63,083 bases of DNA from Syncephalis plumigaleata. Lineage: Eukaryota; Zoopagomycota; Zoopagomycetes; Zoopagales; Piptocephalidaceae. Both the position numbers and the translations under genes were made by a program. Shown here piece after piece: positions 50,112 through 63,083 of this stretch (the first letter of the stretch is position 1; the number at the start of each line of letters is the position of its first letter). The notes below the pieces were generated by a model. That model had not been told where the DNA came from. It did no database searches and saw only the letters and a program-made list of their open reading frames with translations. The DNA lies in the NCBI GenBank assembly GCA_025201365.1, contig JAIXMF010000038.1:1-63083 (forward strand), in the 5' to 3' direction.

Positions 50112-50802
50112 TGGTAGCTTCTTGTCAACTTGATAGTAACCGGTATAAGAACAGTAAGACTAATAATTAAGATGACTACAAAGTATAGCGTAGACGTTGT
50201 TACCTCTACTAGATGATTGTACAATACTTGCTACACTTCTACTAGAAGTGAATACACTTATCAAAAGACGAGTAATAGTGTGGTTAAAAAAGGGAAAGTA
50301 GTAGTAACTCATATCATTAATGACACTTATCATCGTTTAAAAATGATATAGCTGGATTGATGTTCCTATCACTCTCCTTTGTGAGGAAGAGGAAGCGTAT
50401 TTACACTCTTGGTGTCATTGCTCTACTTCATCCTTGAATTCTTGCCCTATTTCTTCTACGCACCACTACTGTCCGACCAGATCCTATTTGCACGTACAAG
50501 TGTGCACACCACACTTGACTGTACGTGTGGAAAAGAACGAAATTACACGTAGTACTGTCTAAGCAAGTGTGAACAACTACAACTACTGCTATCATCACGA
50601 ACTAGGTGAATTGGCGACTATTGAACAAGAACAGCCACAATATCATTAGCATTGATAAGACTCGATACTCCTAGGTGAATACTAGCTGTATACGGTGACA
50701 CTGGAGAGGATAATAATTAGTAACGGGTCTCTAGTTTGTTACAGTATTCATATTCATATACATATCAGTAGTACGCTAGTAGTGGCATAATTGATTATCA
50801 AT
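50112..50802. promoter_or_regulatory. Divergent intergenic region
   Basis: 691 bp between two divergent start codons; includes a short inverted repeat around CAAGTGTGCACACCACACTTGACTG (shown in part). No gene is seen. Confidence 0.4.
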
Positions 50803-52207
50803 ATGAATGTAAGTATACATTCTCTTATAGATTTGTTATAATAATCCAATGATAATAGGCGGGTAATGCTAACTCGGAGGCAGAACGACTAGCGACATTC
50901 CTTGATGACTGCTTGTCATTTGGCTGTTTAAAGGTATTGCTAGTTATATATATCGATACAATCCATTAGTGTAATAGTAATCATTATTACTCTTATTAAC
51001 TGATGTTAAAGGGATTTCAACATTTTGAGTTGTATTTACGTGGTCGAGAAGAATTGCTTGTACGTATTTATAACGATCGTAATGGACGTTCACCATTGCC
51101 GACTGCTTTGAATCTCGCTCGTGGACAGTAAGTAATAAGTAACAGCTAAGAGGTATGCTTTCTCTCTCTTTATCTCTTTCTAACTCGACTACTACTACTA
51201 CTATCTAGGAATCGTGCCTATCTTACAAGTCGAACACAAAGAACGTAGGTACTAGTGTATGTCAAATAATATAGTATATATTCATTGATGAATGTATATG
51301 TGTATATGTGTGTGTCAATATTAGCATTGCTTCTACACCTCCAGATACGCCAGTACCACCATTGAGTCCATTGGATCGTGATCTAGCCAAGGTAGTCTAC
51401 TAATCTCATGGCAATATTATAGCTATAATCATTAATCACTTGTTCAAATGTAACAATGTTCATCTATACATGTGTGTAGGAAACAACACGCACTGTATTT
51501 CTTATTGCAGCCTATTCACGCTACAAGTGTCCCTATGTCTGGGTAAGTATTAATGATTCATACTACTCTATAGTATCATTGTTAATACATGTATGTGTAT
51601 GTCACTCTATACTTCTTAATAGCTTCGATCGAATCAAGATCAATTGCTAGATAGCCCAGACACTGATCAAGCAATTTCAGCGGATGCACCCATTCGATTG
51701 GAATCCGTGACTAATTGGCGACATCGAGGTAGTAATTAATTAATTGTTTATTTATAGTCGAGTCATATCATTCAACTAATCCATCGTATAAGATATTCAA
51801 CTGGTGGATATCATAGCGGAAATCACTCTACAAACATTAGATCCACCACCCGAGAATCCATTCGCAATAGATCATGCCTTCTTTGAAACGCAACCATTAG
51901 AGGAGAGTATGCTATTAACAGGAGCAATGGTGGACTTTTTACAACGACTATGTCTACGCAAATTCCCTTATACAGAACGAGGTAATTTATTAGAGTTATA
52001 CATGTCGATTTACGTTTAGTAAGTTAATTAATGACGCATCATGCTTGTTTAGTATTGGAGGATTTGCGAAAACTGCAGAAACGTCATTTCCGTGATTTCG
52101 ACGAAGTACTGGCGGTACAAAGTCAACCACTACCCGATCTCGATGCATTGGGTGAATCCAGTGCCGTGACTAGTGCACAATCCGATTTTCGCGGTAGTGA
52201 TTTTTAA
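50803..52207 (+). CDS. Conserved-looking hypothetical protein
   Basis: Nine exons: 50803-50808 (6 nt), 50859-50933, 51012-51127, 51209-51244, 51325-51391, 51480-51542, 51623-51728, 51793-51981 and 52053-52207, in phase; 270 residues. Mixed globular composition without low complexity: AERLATFLDDCLSFG, LRGREELLVRIYNDR, TRTVFLIAAYSRYKCPYVW, LVDIIAEITLQTLDPPPENP, LEDLRKLQKRHFRDFDEVL. I do not recognise the family. The regular splice pattern and lack of bias support a real gene. The 6-nt first coding exon (Met-Asn) rests only on an ATGAAT|GTAAGT match. Confidence 0.72.
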
Positions 52208-52429
52208 TAACCATCTACAACAGCGATCGATCAATGTCATTTCCTTTTTATTTTTAAATCTTATATTGCTTACTTCTTATTAAATAGGCAGAATATAACA
52301 GGAATCGTAAAAGAACAGAAAGTGTGTTCATTATTGTTGTCATGTCAATAGAATGTTACATCGAGTAAATGAGGCATTATTAGTTAGATGATAGTAATGT
52401 TGTATTATAAAAGATTAATTTTATTCTAA

Positions 52430-53850
52430 TCAATTAGTACATACAAAAGTGGTATCAGTATTATTATCATCTTTAGTAGTAGTAGTAGATATGGATTGAG
52501 ATTGACCACGTCTCAATTCTATTGCTGTCTTATACGCTGGACTAATGGGCGATTGTAGTGGATCCAATGGTCGATAAGCCATACCATTAATCTTTCATAT
52601 ACATACGTAGTTAATATATATTCATATCAATTATTGTTACTTACCTCAAGTGGATAGGTACGATCGGCATCCCATCCTGCTAGATCACCACACGCTAAAA
52701 ATGGTACAATTTCCCGTTGTGCCCCAGTCATTGGATGATCAATACCTGTATGTATACATACATATATTGTTAACAAGGGACTACAATGATTGTAATGCAT
52801 AACTACCATAATGAAGATCAAGTATGGGATTAATCATTGAGGGAACGTAATCCTTTGGTGGTTGATAATCCTCACATACAATAAATGCCTCTATATTTTC
52901 GTATCTTGAATGTAAGTAAAAAGGGTTGCCATTCTCTAAAGTATTCGCTTACCAATACTTGAATTACGTGAACTGCGTGGTTTACTGCATGTCACCTTAC
53001 GGAAGAATATGCTTAATTGCGCATTTAATAGTGTCATATCCTTGCCACGGAATATCTTTGCTACAAATGCGCCACCCTCCCGTAGAACATGCGTGGTAAT
53101 GTTAAGTGCCTACAACAATGATGTAAGTCATCGTTATTACCAAGTGTAACCATTACATTCAATCATAGTTACCGCTAGTAATAATTGAGCCTGTATATAC
53201 TCATCCATATCGTGTAAACCGGTGACTATTCATTCATTGCATATATCGTCGTGTTATATGCTATAGTCTCACTAATGAATAAATTACTTACCATCGGGTG
53301 CACCATCGCATACCACCAAGTCTGCATGTTCACCTTCAAAGTAGCTAATAACTTGTTCTGCCGTTGATTTCTTCGTGATATCACCTTGTATTTGAATTAC
53401 ACCTGGAATGGGAGCCTGTACACACTCGTAAATATCATGTGTAATTACTAGCAATAATTATACTCTACCATTGGTTGTAGATCGATAGCAACAATCTTTG
53501 GTTCATCTTTTGGATTCTCTACAGAACCGACTTCTTCTCTGTGTAAACATGTAATATTGCATAAGCTAATAGATAAAATGATAATGTCATAAGTCTACTT
53601 GCCTTAATCGTTTACTTAACACTTGAGACCAACTTCCTGGTGCGGCACATAAGTCAACAACACGACGTACACCTATTTATTCATTGTGAGTTACTTAGTT
53701 AATAAAATCGAGCTATTTATCTATCTAACCTGAGAACAAGTTGTATTCCTCGTCAATCTGTAATAGTTTAAATGCACTACGAGCACGCCAGCCTTGTTCT
53801 TTGGCTAGTCGATAATAAATATCACGTTTATCCTTGGAGGTACGACCCAT
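52430..53850 (-). CDS. TRM7: TRM7/FTSJ1 tRNA anticodon-loop 2'-O-methyltransferase
   Basis: Nine exons: 53850-53730, 53672-53603, 53538-53469, 53415-53292, 53225-53173, 53109-52953, 52890-52807, 52745-52645 and 52591-52430; 313 residues. FtsJ-family landmarks: [26 protein letters not shown] (catalytic K), [16 protein letters not shown] (SAM site), [12 protein letters not shown] (catalytic D), [10 protein letters not shown] (catalytic K), SIEAFIVC (catalytic E). It methylates nucleotides 32 and 34 of tRNAs with partner subunits in yeast. Intron 2 uses a GC donor (AG|GCAAGT). The gene is divergent from the DHX35-like gene 177 bp away. Confidence 0.96.
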
Positions 53851-54027
53851 TATTAACGTTGAACTACTGTAGATTCACTTCAAGAGGACAATAATGTATA
53901 TAGTGTGTGGTATAAGAAGCGAATAAAAAATAAAAATTAATAATTTACACTGAATGTGGATGATGTCAAATGTCGCGTATCATTTTACTATTATTTGTGT
54001 ATTCTCGTTGTTATCAGAATTATTATC
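53851..54027. promoter_or_regulatory. Compact divergent promoter TRM7/DHX35
   Basis: Only 177 bp separate the two start codons, so core promoters must overlap or abut (arrangement only). Confidence 0.55.
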
Positions 54028-57265
<3,238 letters not shown>

Positions 57266-57337
57266 TGTAATGACTTGTCATTTATTTATCATAATATCTA
57301 TGACGCGCGTGTGTGTGTATATTGCTTGCTTCCTTGT

Positions 57338-60300
57338 TTAGAAATAAAGACTAGCAGCGAATACAATGTCACGCTTAATGAGCACGGCAGCCTCCTCCAT
57401 CTTATTGTAAAGTGTGGCATCACCGATAATACGCGCGGCATTACGTACTTCACGACATGTTTCATCGAGACGTGTGATACATCGTACAATCGATCCTATT
57501 ATCAGTTAATGATCATTACATGTTAGTAAGCATGACTAGTGCTGTATACATGATACTTGCCTTCTTGTATATCAGTCAATTCTGTTATTTGTTTAAATGG
57601 CTGAGATGATCATAATAGTGACAACAGTAATAATGATATATGATGGTTATTTATACATTCATTCATATATTCATATCGATGATTTGACTTACCATGCCGC
57701 GTGCCCATTCATAGACCACCTCGGCTAGAGTAAACTTGAATAGATGTAGATAGTCATCGGGACTGATGGGTAGACCGCATTGTGCTTGTGCTTCCGCCAC
57801 ACGTTCGGCCACCTTCATGATCTTTTGTCGGCCTTGTTCTAATCGTATTGTCAATTGAGGTGGTGAGTCACTCTTCTCGTGGAATATAAAGCCGGATAAT
57901 AGGGCGACAATCTCGGCTGGATCATGATCGGCAAATGCATTCTCCAGTATTAACTCGGTTAACACTAGTTCATCCGCTGAATTAATCTATTAGACAGTAG
58001 ATGAGCATGACGTTAAATCATTAATTTATATTGCCGTCTTGACATGATCCTATTATGCGTTACCTCACAAGCTACACGTCCTTTAAGTTGCACCGTAGAT
58101 TTATCATCAACATAGGATAGTAGTTTGAGTACTTGCACTCGTTGCTCATAATCCGGCAATAGTTCAAGATTCTGATCGGATATCGTCCGTTGTAATTCGG
58201 CAATCTTCGTTTGTAGCACACGTTCACCGTGTACACATGCATACTGATTGTGGAATTACATACACGATTAATAAGCGTATACTCGTACATTCGTCATACT
58301 TACATGATTGTCAAGATCGGGACATTTACTGCATTGGAATGTGGTCAATTGACGCATTAGACGATGTTTCTCTTGTAATTCTCTTGGAAGTCAAGTTCAC
58401 GAAGTTTAGACCAGTCATTTTCTTCTAAATGTTTCTCTAGTGTTTATCTATCAGTAAACGATCACATTGTTTAGTTTATCCTCTTATTCTGATCTACCTG
58501 ACATTGCTTCTTCGGCAAATCGAGTAAGTGCCTGAACCACTCGAGTAATCTCCACTTGTCCTCGTTTACTCATTACAAGATCGACATCCAACTATAATCA
58601 GTTACTATCTGATTAGATATTGTCGCATACATATATATATACATAAAAGTTGACCTACTTTAATCACTTGTTTGGCAATAAATCCAATATCGGTAAATGA
58701 TAAGCTTTGTATTACACCTTCTGCTTCTGATGCATCTGGAGTAAATACACTAGTTACCGTACAGGCGCCAATCCATCCTCGGATACTTCTAATAACATAT
58801 ACGTAAAAGTGGATTAATATTAAATGTATTATTTAGTCGGTATTAGTTTACCATGTTGCTTGCTGTTGTTGGTTCTCAAGTCGTTCTTTACTTGTCAGTA
58901 TTAGACAATTATAGAATCGAGAACGATTAGATTTTGTAGATATAATAGATGATGTCGTCGATTGGGCTGCTGAAACTCGTCTTTAATATTACCGCTGGTG
59001 CATTCCTATGTTGCTAAATGATCTATATGTCAGTGGAATTGCTATTGTCCAAATTCAATGACGTACACTATTGTTGATGAGCACAACTCTACCGGCTGAT
59101 AATGCTTTCGTGCCAGCGGGTGAAAATACAATACGTTCCTGTAGGGCATAGCCCAATGTAATAACTCGACTGGATATGTCGTAGTACTCGTAGATATCCG
59201 ATAGACAAATGGTACAATCGAGTTTGGATAATGCGTGTAAATCTTTTTCACTCTAATGTAAAATGTCCTATTAATCACAATGACATCCTCACTAAGCAGG
59301 TATATACAGCATTGCTTACTTGAGCGAATAATCGTTGCTGTTCAGGCAATTCACGCTGACTAGCATTCTCCGAGAAGCTATACTTTATCATCTCCTCGAC
59401 CTTTAATGCCTCCACACGTAGCAGATTTAATATCATGTTGTAGGTAAGTCGGAACTGACTCTCCAATTTCATCGGTGTACCGAGGATCATTTGACTTAGG
59501 GTGACCGTCTATTGAATACACGTCATGTTATCTACGCGTATTATCACGATGCTAGTAAGCAATACACTTACCTCGGGGATATCCTGACCGGTGGCAATAA
59601 TCACTTTGCCCGTCTTGTCGAGACCACGTCTACCTGCACGACCGGACATTTGCGTATATTCACCTAGCGTATACCGCATATGATTAATATGACACATTGC
59701 CACTACTACTAGTAATAGTGATAAATACCTGGTAACAAGTCACGGAATGATTTACCATCATGTTTACGAATACCAGAGAATACAACCGTCCTCGCTGGCA
59801 TATTGACACCCTACACGTTGAATGAAATGACAGAATTAGCTTTACGCTTAGCTAACTACATAGGTTATAACATTACCATAGCAAATGTTTCCGTAGCAAA
59901 GAGTACCTTGACTAGACCACGAGCAAAAAGGATCTCCACAATCTACCGTTATTGATCAACAGTGAATATGTATGTCATTATCATTTATCGACATGCATAT
60001 ATATGTATAATTACCTCCTTGATAATTGGTAGTAGACCGCCATGATGTACTGCAATACCGCGTGACATTAACTCTTTCATTCTTAGTACTTGAGGCAGCT
60101 CCTTATCCGATCCTAGTATTATTATGTACTTATTAGCCATACTATCTCCATACTATACTCCATACACGCCTCACCTCTTAATCGCATTGTACTACGCTCA
60201 ATAAATACGTGGATTTCACTCTTCTCCGTAGATGTACACAAGTCTAGATTTGTTAGTGCACCGGCATATTCCTCACATTTACGTTTGGAAAAGGTGAATA

Positions 60301-62910
60301 TAACCGCCGGTAGTAATTTCTTCTTGTTGAGAAATCCGGCCAAATGTACCCACATATTACGATCCTAAATATTATGATAATTATAAGCTGAATGCTGTAC
60401 TGGCACTTGTAACCATTAGTAAGCTAACAGATCAATTACCTGTTTCTCCATTGTACCTCTATGTTGACGCATTATTGTGGTGGCAGGACCGCGACCACTA
60501 CTCGATCGATCACCTTTAAGTAGACCTTTACTGGCGTCATTGGCATTCTTCCATCTATACAAACACGATCCTTAGTATCAGTATCAGTATTATAAGTTTG
60601 GCTTACTTACCCTTGTGATATAAAATTGCGTCGTTCATCGACAATACGATGAATATCGTTACCGGCCCATATGAAATGTTCCAGTGGTACAGGTCGTTTC
60701 AACGTACTAATAACATAAATATCTTGCTTCTTAGTGCGTCTATACATAATGTATAATGCAACCAGTGTTATTCCATTATGCTTATTGACAACAACAACAA
60801 CAATATTGTCATTATAATTACCCAACCCAATCGGCAAATTCGCGCGTATTCGGTACTGTAGCCGATAGAAGGATGAGAGTGACATGAGCCGGCAACATGA
60901 TAATCACCTCTTCCCATACCACACCACGCTTAATGGATATTAGTAAATTATTATTATCATCATTATGATTATTGACTTACTTCGAGATCATTCACATAAT
61001 GAACCTCATCGAAAATAACAAATTCCACATCACGAATTAGATCGGCACCACGATACAGCATGGATCGAAGAATCTCGGTCGTCATAATTAGACAGGAGGC
61101 TTCCGGTTGTATTTGTACATCGCCCGTTAGGATACCGACATCCTCGAATGTACCACGAAAATCGCGGAATTTCTGATTCGATAACGCTTTAATAGGTGAT
61201 GTATATATTGCTCTATTGATAGATATGACATAGATTGTTATCAATCAAATAATATACACTCATGTTCTACTAACCGTGTCATATGTCTAGCAGCTAGTGC
61301 AATGGCATACTCGGCCACTACCGTTTTACCCGCTGATGTGTGAGCAGCGACAAATACCGATTCACCCTTCTCCAAATGATACACCGCCTGTTTCTGGAAT
61401 GTATCCAACTCGAATGGAAACTAGCAAATGAGCAATAGTTATAGCTTGATATCTATCTCATGATTAGTTATGCTTACATCACGCGCTAATTCTGGCACCA
61501 CCTCGTTGAAATCGGCAGGTACAGCATTGGCATTCACCATATGTGCCCATTCTTGTTTACCAGCAGTGATCTTTTGTTTAGTTACGGTAATATCCAATGG
61601 CTATCATTATATATGTAATTGTATTAGTCAAGTGCTAATTCTATATATATATATCCTTTCTTACTTTTGTAGGCAATAAATGATCAATTGTTTCATCTGG
61701 TGTATTATCCAATGCCTTATCTGTATTATAATCAGTATTGTATTCAATATATATAAAGTAGTTTAACCTACTTGATGATTTCTCATTGATTATATTCGCA
61801 TTAGTTTTTCTCCTTCTCCTTTCTCCTTCTTCTTGTAATGTCACTTCGAATTCGGCTATATCATCGGAGAACAAATCATCCATACTAAATCCTGCCTTGC
61901 CTTCATCAAATTGACTTAGTAATGTATCGGCTGTTAGTTCAAAGGCATCTTTCTCTTCATTCACTAATTCATTCGTATTCTGTTCCACATCATCTATACA
62001 TCATTATCTAAGTATATCTACAGATTATTGATCATCTATGCAGATATTACCATCTAGTCTTAATCCACGCGATAGACCAGGTGCTATCGTTTCCAATGCA
62101 TTGTTCTTATAAGCTAATATATATACATATATATTAGTAGTAGAATATCAGCAATTATTCGTCTATCACTTTTACTTACTCGACTGTATTTGACATAAAT
62201 CTATCATTTCTTCAGCTACACTAGCTACTACTCGTTTAAGTATACTTGATTCAATACCACCTGAACATTCATCAATCATTACAATTACAATTATTAGTAT
62301 TACTTTGTAATTTATGTATTACCTGGTGTGAATGGATAATGACGCGTGCTACCTCGAACGAATTCCGATGGTGGTGCAGGATCTCGCTGTAGAGACGTCG
62401 AGTTCTGAGCGGTCAATCCACCATCTAGTAGACTACGCGTCTATATTTACAATAATGGCAATACTTCAATAAGCTTGTTCTTGTCCATCTAGATTATAGC
62501 TAATACCTCGCGATAACCTGTGACCTGACCATCGACTGGATCACGCTCCCATACTAAACGTGTATTGCGTCTACCCGATGGTATTTGTACAAGCTCGTCC
62601 GTATTAATTGAACGGTCAATGGGACTGGAACCAATAAGCAATATTAGTACTAATCGCGTATTATTACTACTATAGTAAAATCTACTGACATTTGAGCTTG
62701 TCGTAGCCATTCTCCATTTAATTCAGGTTTTGGTAGTAGGAATTCCTGCTCTAATTGTTGTAGAACAGCAGGAATTGAAGTAGGTTCTTTTTGAGTAAAT
62801 TGCCCGGCTAATTCCTGTAACATATGGTCTACATTACAATAATAGGTAAGGAATTATGTTATTTCCGTGAATATACAATAGTACAATATACCTGTTTTGC
62901 TAGTAGCCAT
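57338..62910 (-). CDS. SKI2: SKI2 (SKIV2L) exosome-cofactor RNA helicase
   Basis: Roughly 30 short exons from ATG 62910 (MATSKT, 19-nt exon) to TAA at 57340-57338. Order: N-terminal arm ([20 protein letters not shown]), FDTFQ-type entry ([20 protein letters not shown]), motif [40 protein letters not shown] (II), LSATVPN (III), [45 protein letters not shown] (VI), the insertion/arch with [10 protein letters not shown], and the DSHCT-type C-terminus ([20 protein letters not shown]). SKI2 with SKI3/SKI8 feeds mRNA to the cytoplasmic exosome. One exon near 58300-58440 has a single-base frame slip at about 58380-58385 (FQE, then [11 protein letters not shown] one frame over). It is tail-to-tail with DHX35, 72 bp apart. 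Confidence 0.94.
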
Positions 62911-63083
62911 ATTGTTAGTATACTAGTTGGATAAACTGAAAGCGAGAGGGAGCGAGAAGAGCAAACGATTTAATTGTTATGAAAAGGAAGAACAATGGTG
63001 AATGATGTGATCTTCAAAATGCACAGCTCATTCATTTGTTGTTATTATTCATTGATGCCATTTGAAAGACACTTCAACAATTA

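Overview
The window is nuclear DNA of an intron-rich, AT-rich fungus. Most genes are cut into many exons by introns of about 45-80 nt. Introns begin GTAAGT/GTATGT (a few GCAAGT), carry CTAAC/CTAAT-like branch sites and end in TAG or AG. The gene set (PEP7 with two FYVE fingers, Nak1/Kic1-type kinase, ARP5, SKI2, TRM7, Mei2-like protein) is fungal. PHOSPHO-type phosphatase, UDP-xylose synthase, DHX35 and PUF60, together with the intron density, point away from Saccharomycotina and towards an early-diverging lineage (Zoopagomycota/Mucoromycota grade). That placement is inference.

Layout. 1-4.0 kb: a Mei2-like RNA-binding gene running off the left edge and a weakly supported Q-rich hypothetical gene. 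5.6-12 kb: a secreted pseudokinase, a PHOSPHO/HAD phosphatase and PEP7. 15-22.2 kb: a CHK2-like FHA/kinase gene whose ninth exon holds a complete-looking Ty3/Gypsy chromovirus (16107-21165) with LTRs that read identical and a 5-bp target duplication. 22.2-28.1 kb: a disturbed stretch with a CT-rich non-coding tract, an isolated C-terminal piece of a bacterial/mitochondrial-type isoleucyl-tRNA synthetase, a basic hypothetical gene and a decayed 3' part of a PUF60-like splicing-factor gene. 28.3-36.6 kb: housekeeping genes NAK1, UXS1 and ARP5. 36.8-46.3 kb: a second secreted-type pseudokinase followed by three tandem secreted pseudokinase-like genes (called A, B and C here), with a coiled-coil gene and a truncated copy of its 3' end between A and B. 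47-63 kb: ankyrin protein, an AP-1-accessory-like protein with DFGDF repeats, an unknown gene, TRM7, DHX35-like helicase and SKI2.

The most unusual theme is five secreted or formerly secreted kinase-fold genes with degraded catalytic loops in 63 kb. Three form a tandem array in which the promoter/signal-peptide cassette is nearly identical between two copies while the bodies have diverged, one copy has lost an intron exactly, and a fourth gene has an in-frame stop between signal peptide and kinase body. Other points are the retrotransposon splitting a checkpoint-type kinase, micro-exons of 8 and 21 nt (possibly 2 nt in UXS1), GC-AG introns, and one-base frame slips in DHX35 and SKI2 that are either assembly errors or real lesions.

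Exon boundaries were set by eye from splice signals, phase and protein-family conservation. No searches or alignments were run.
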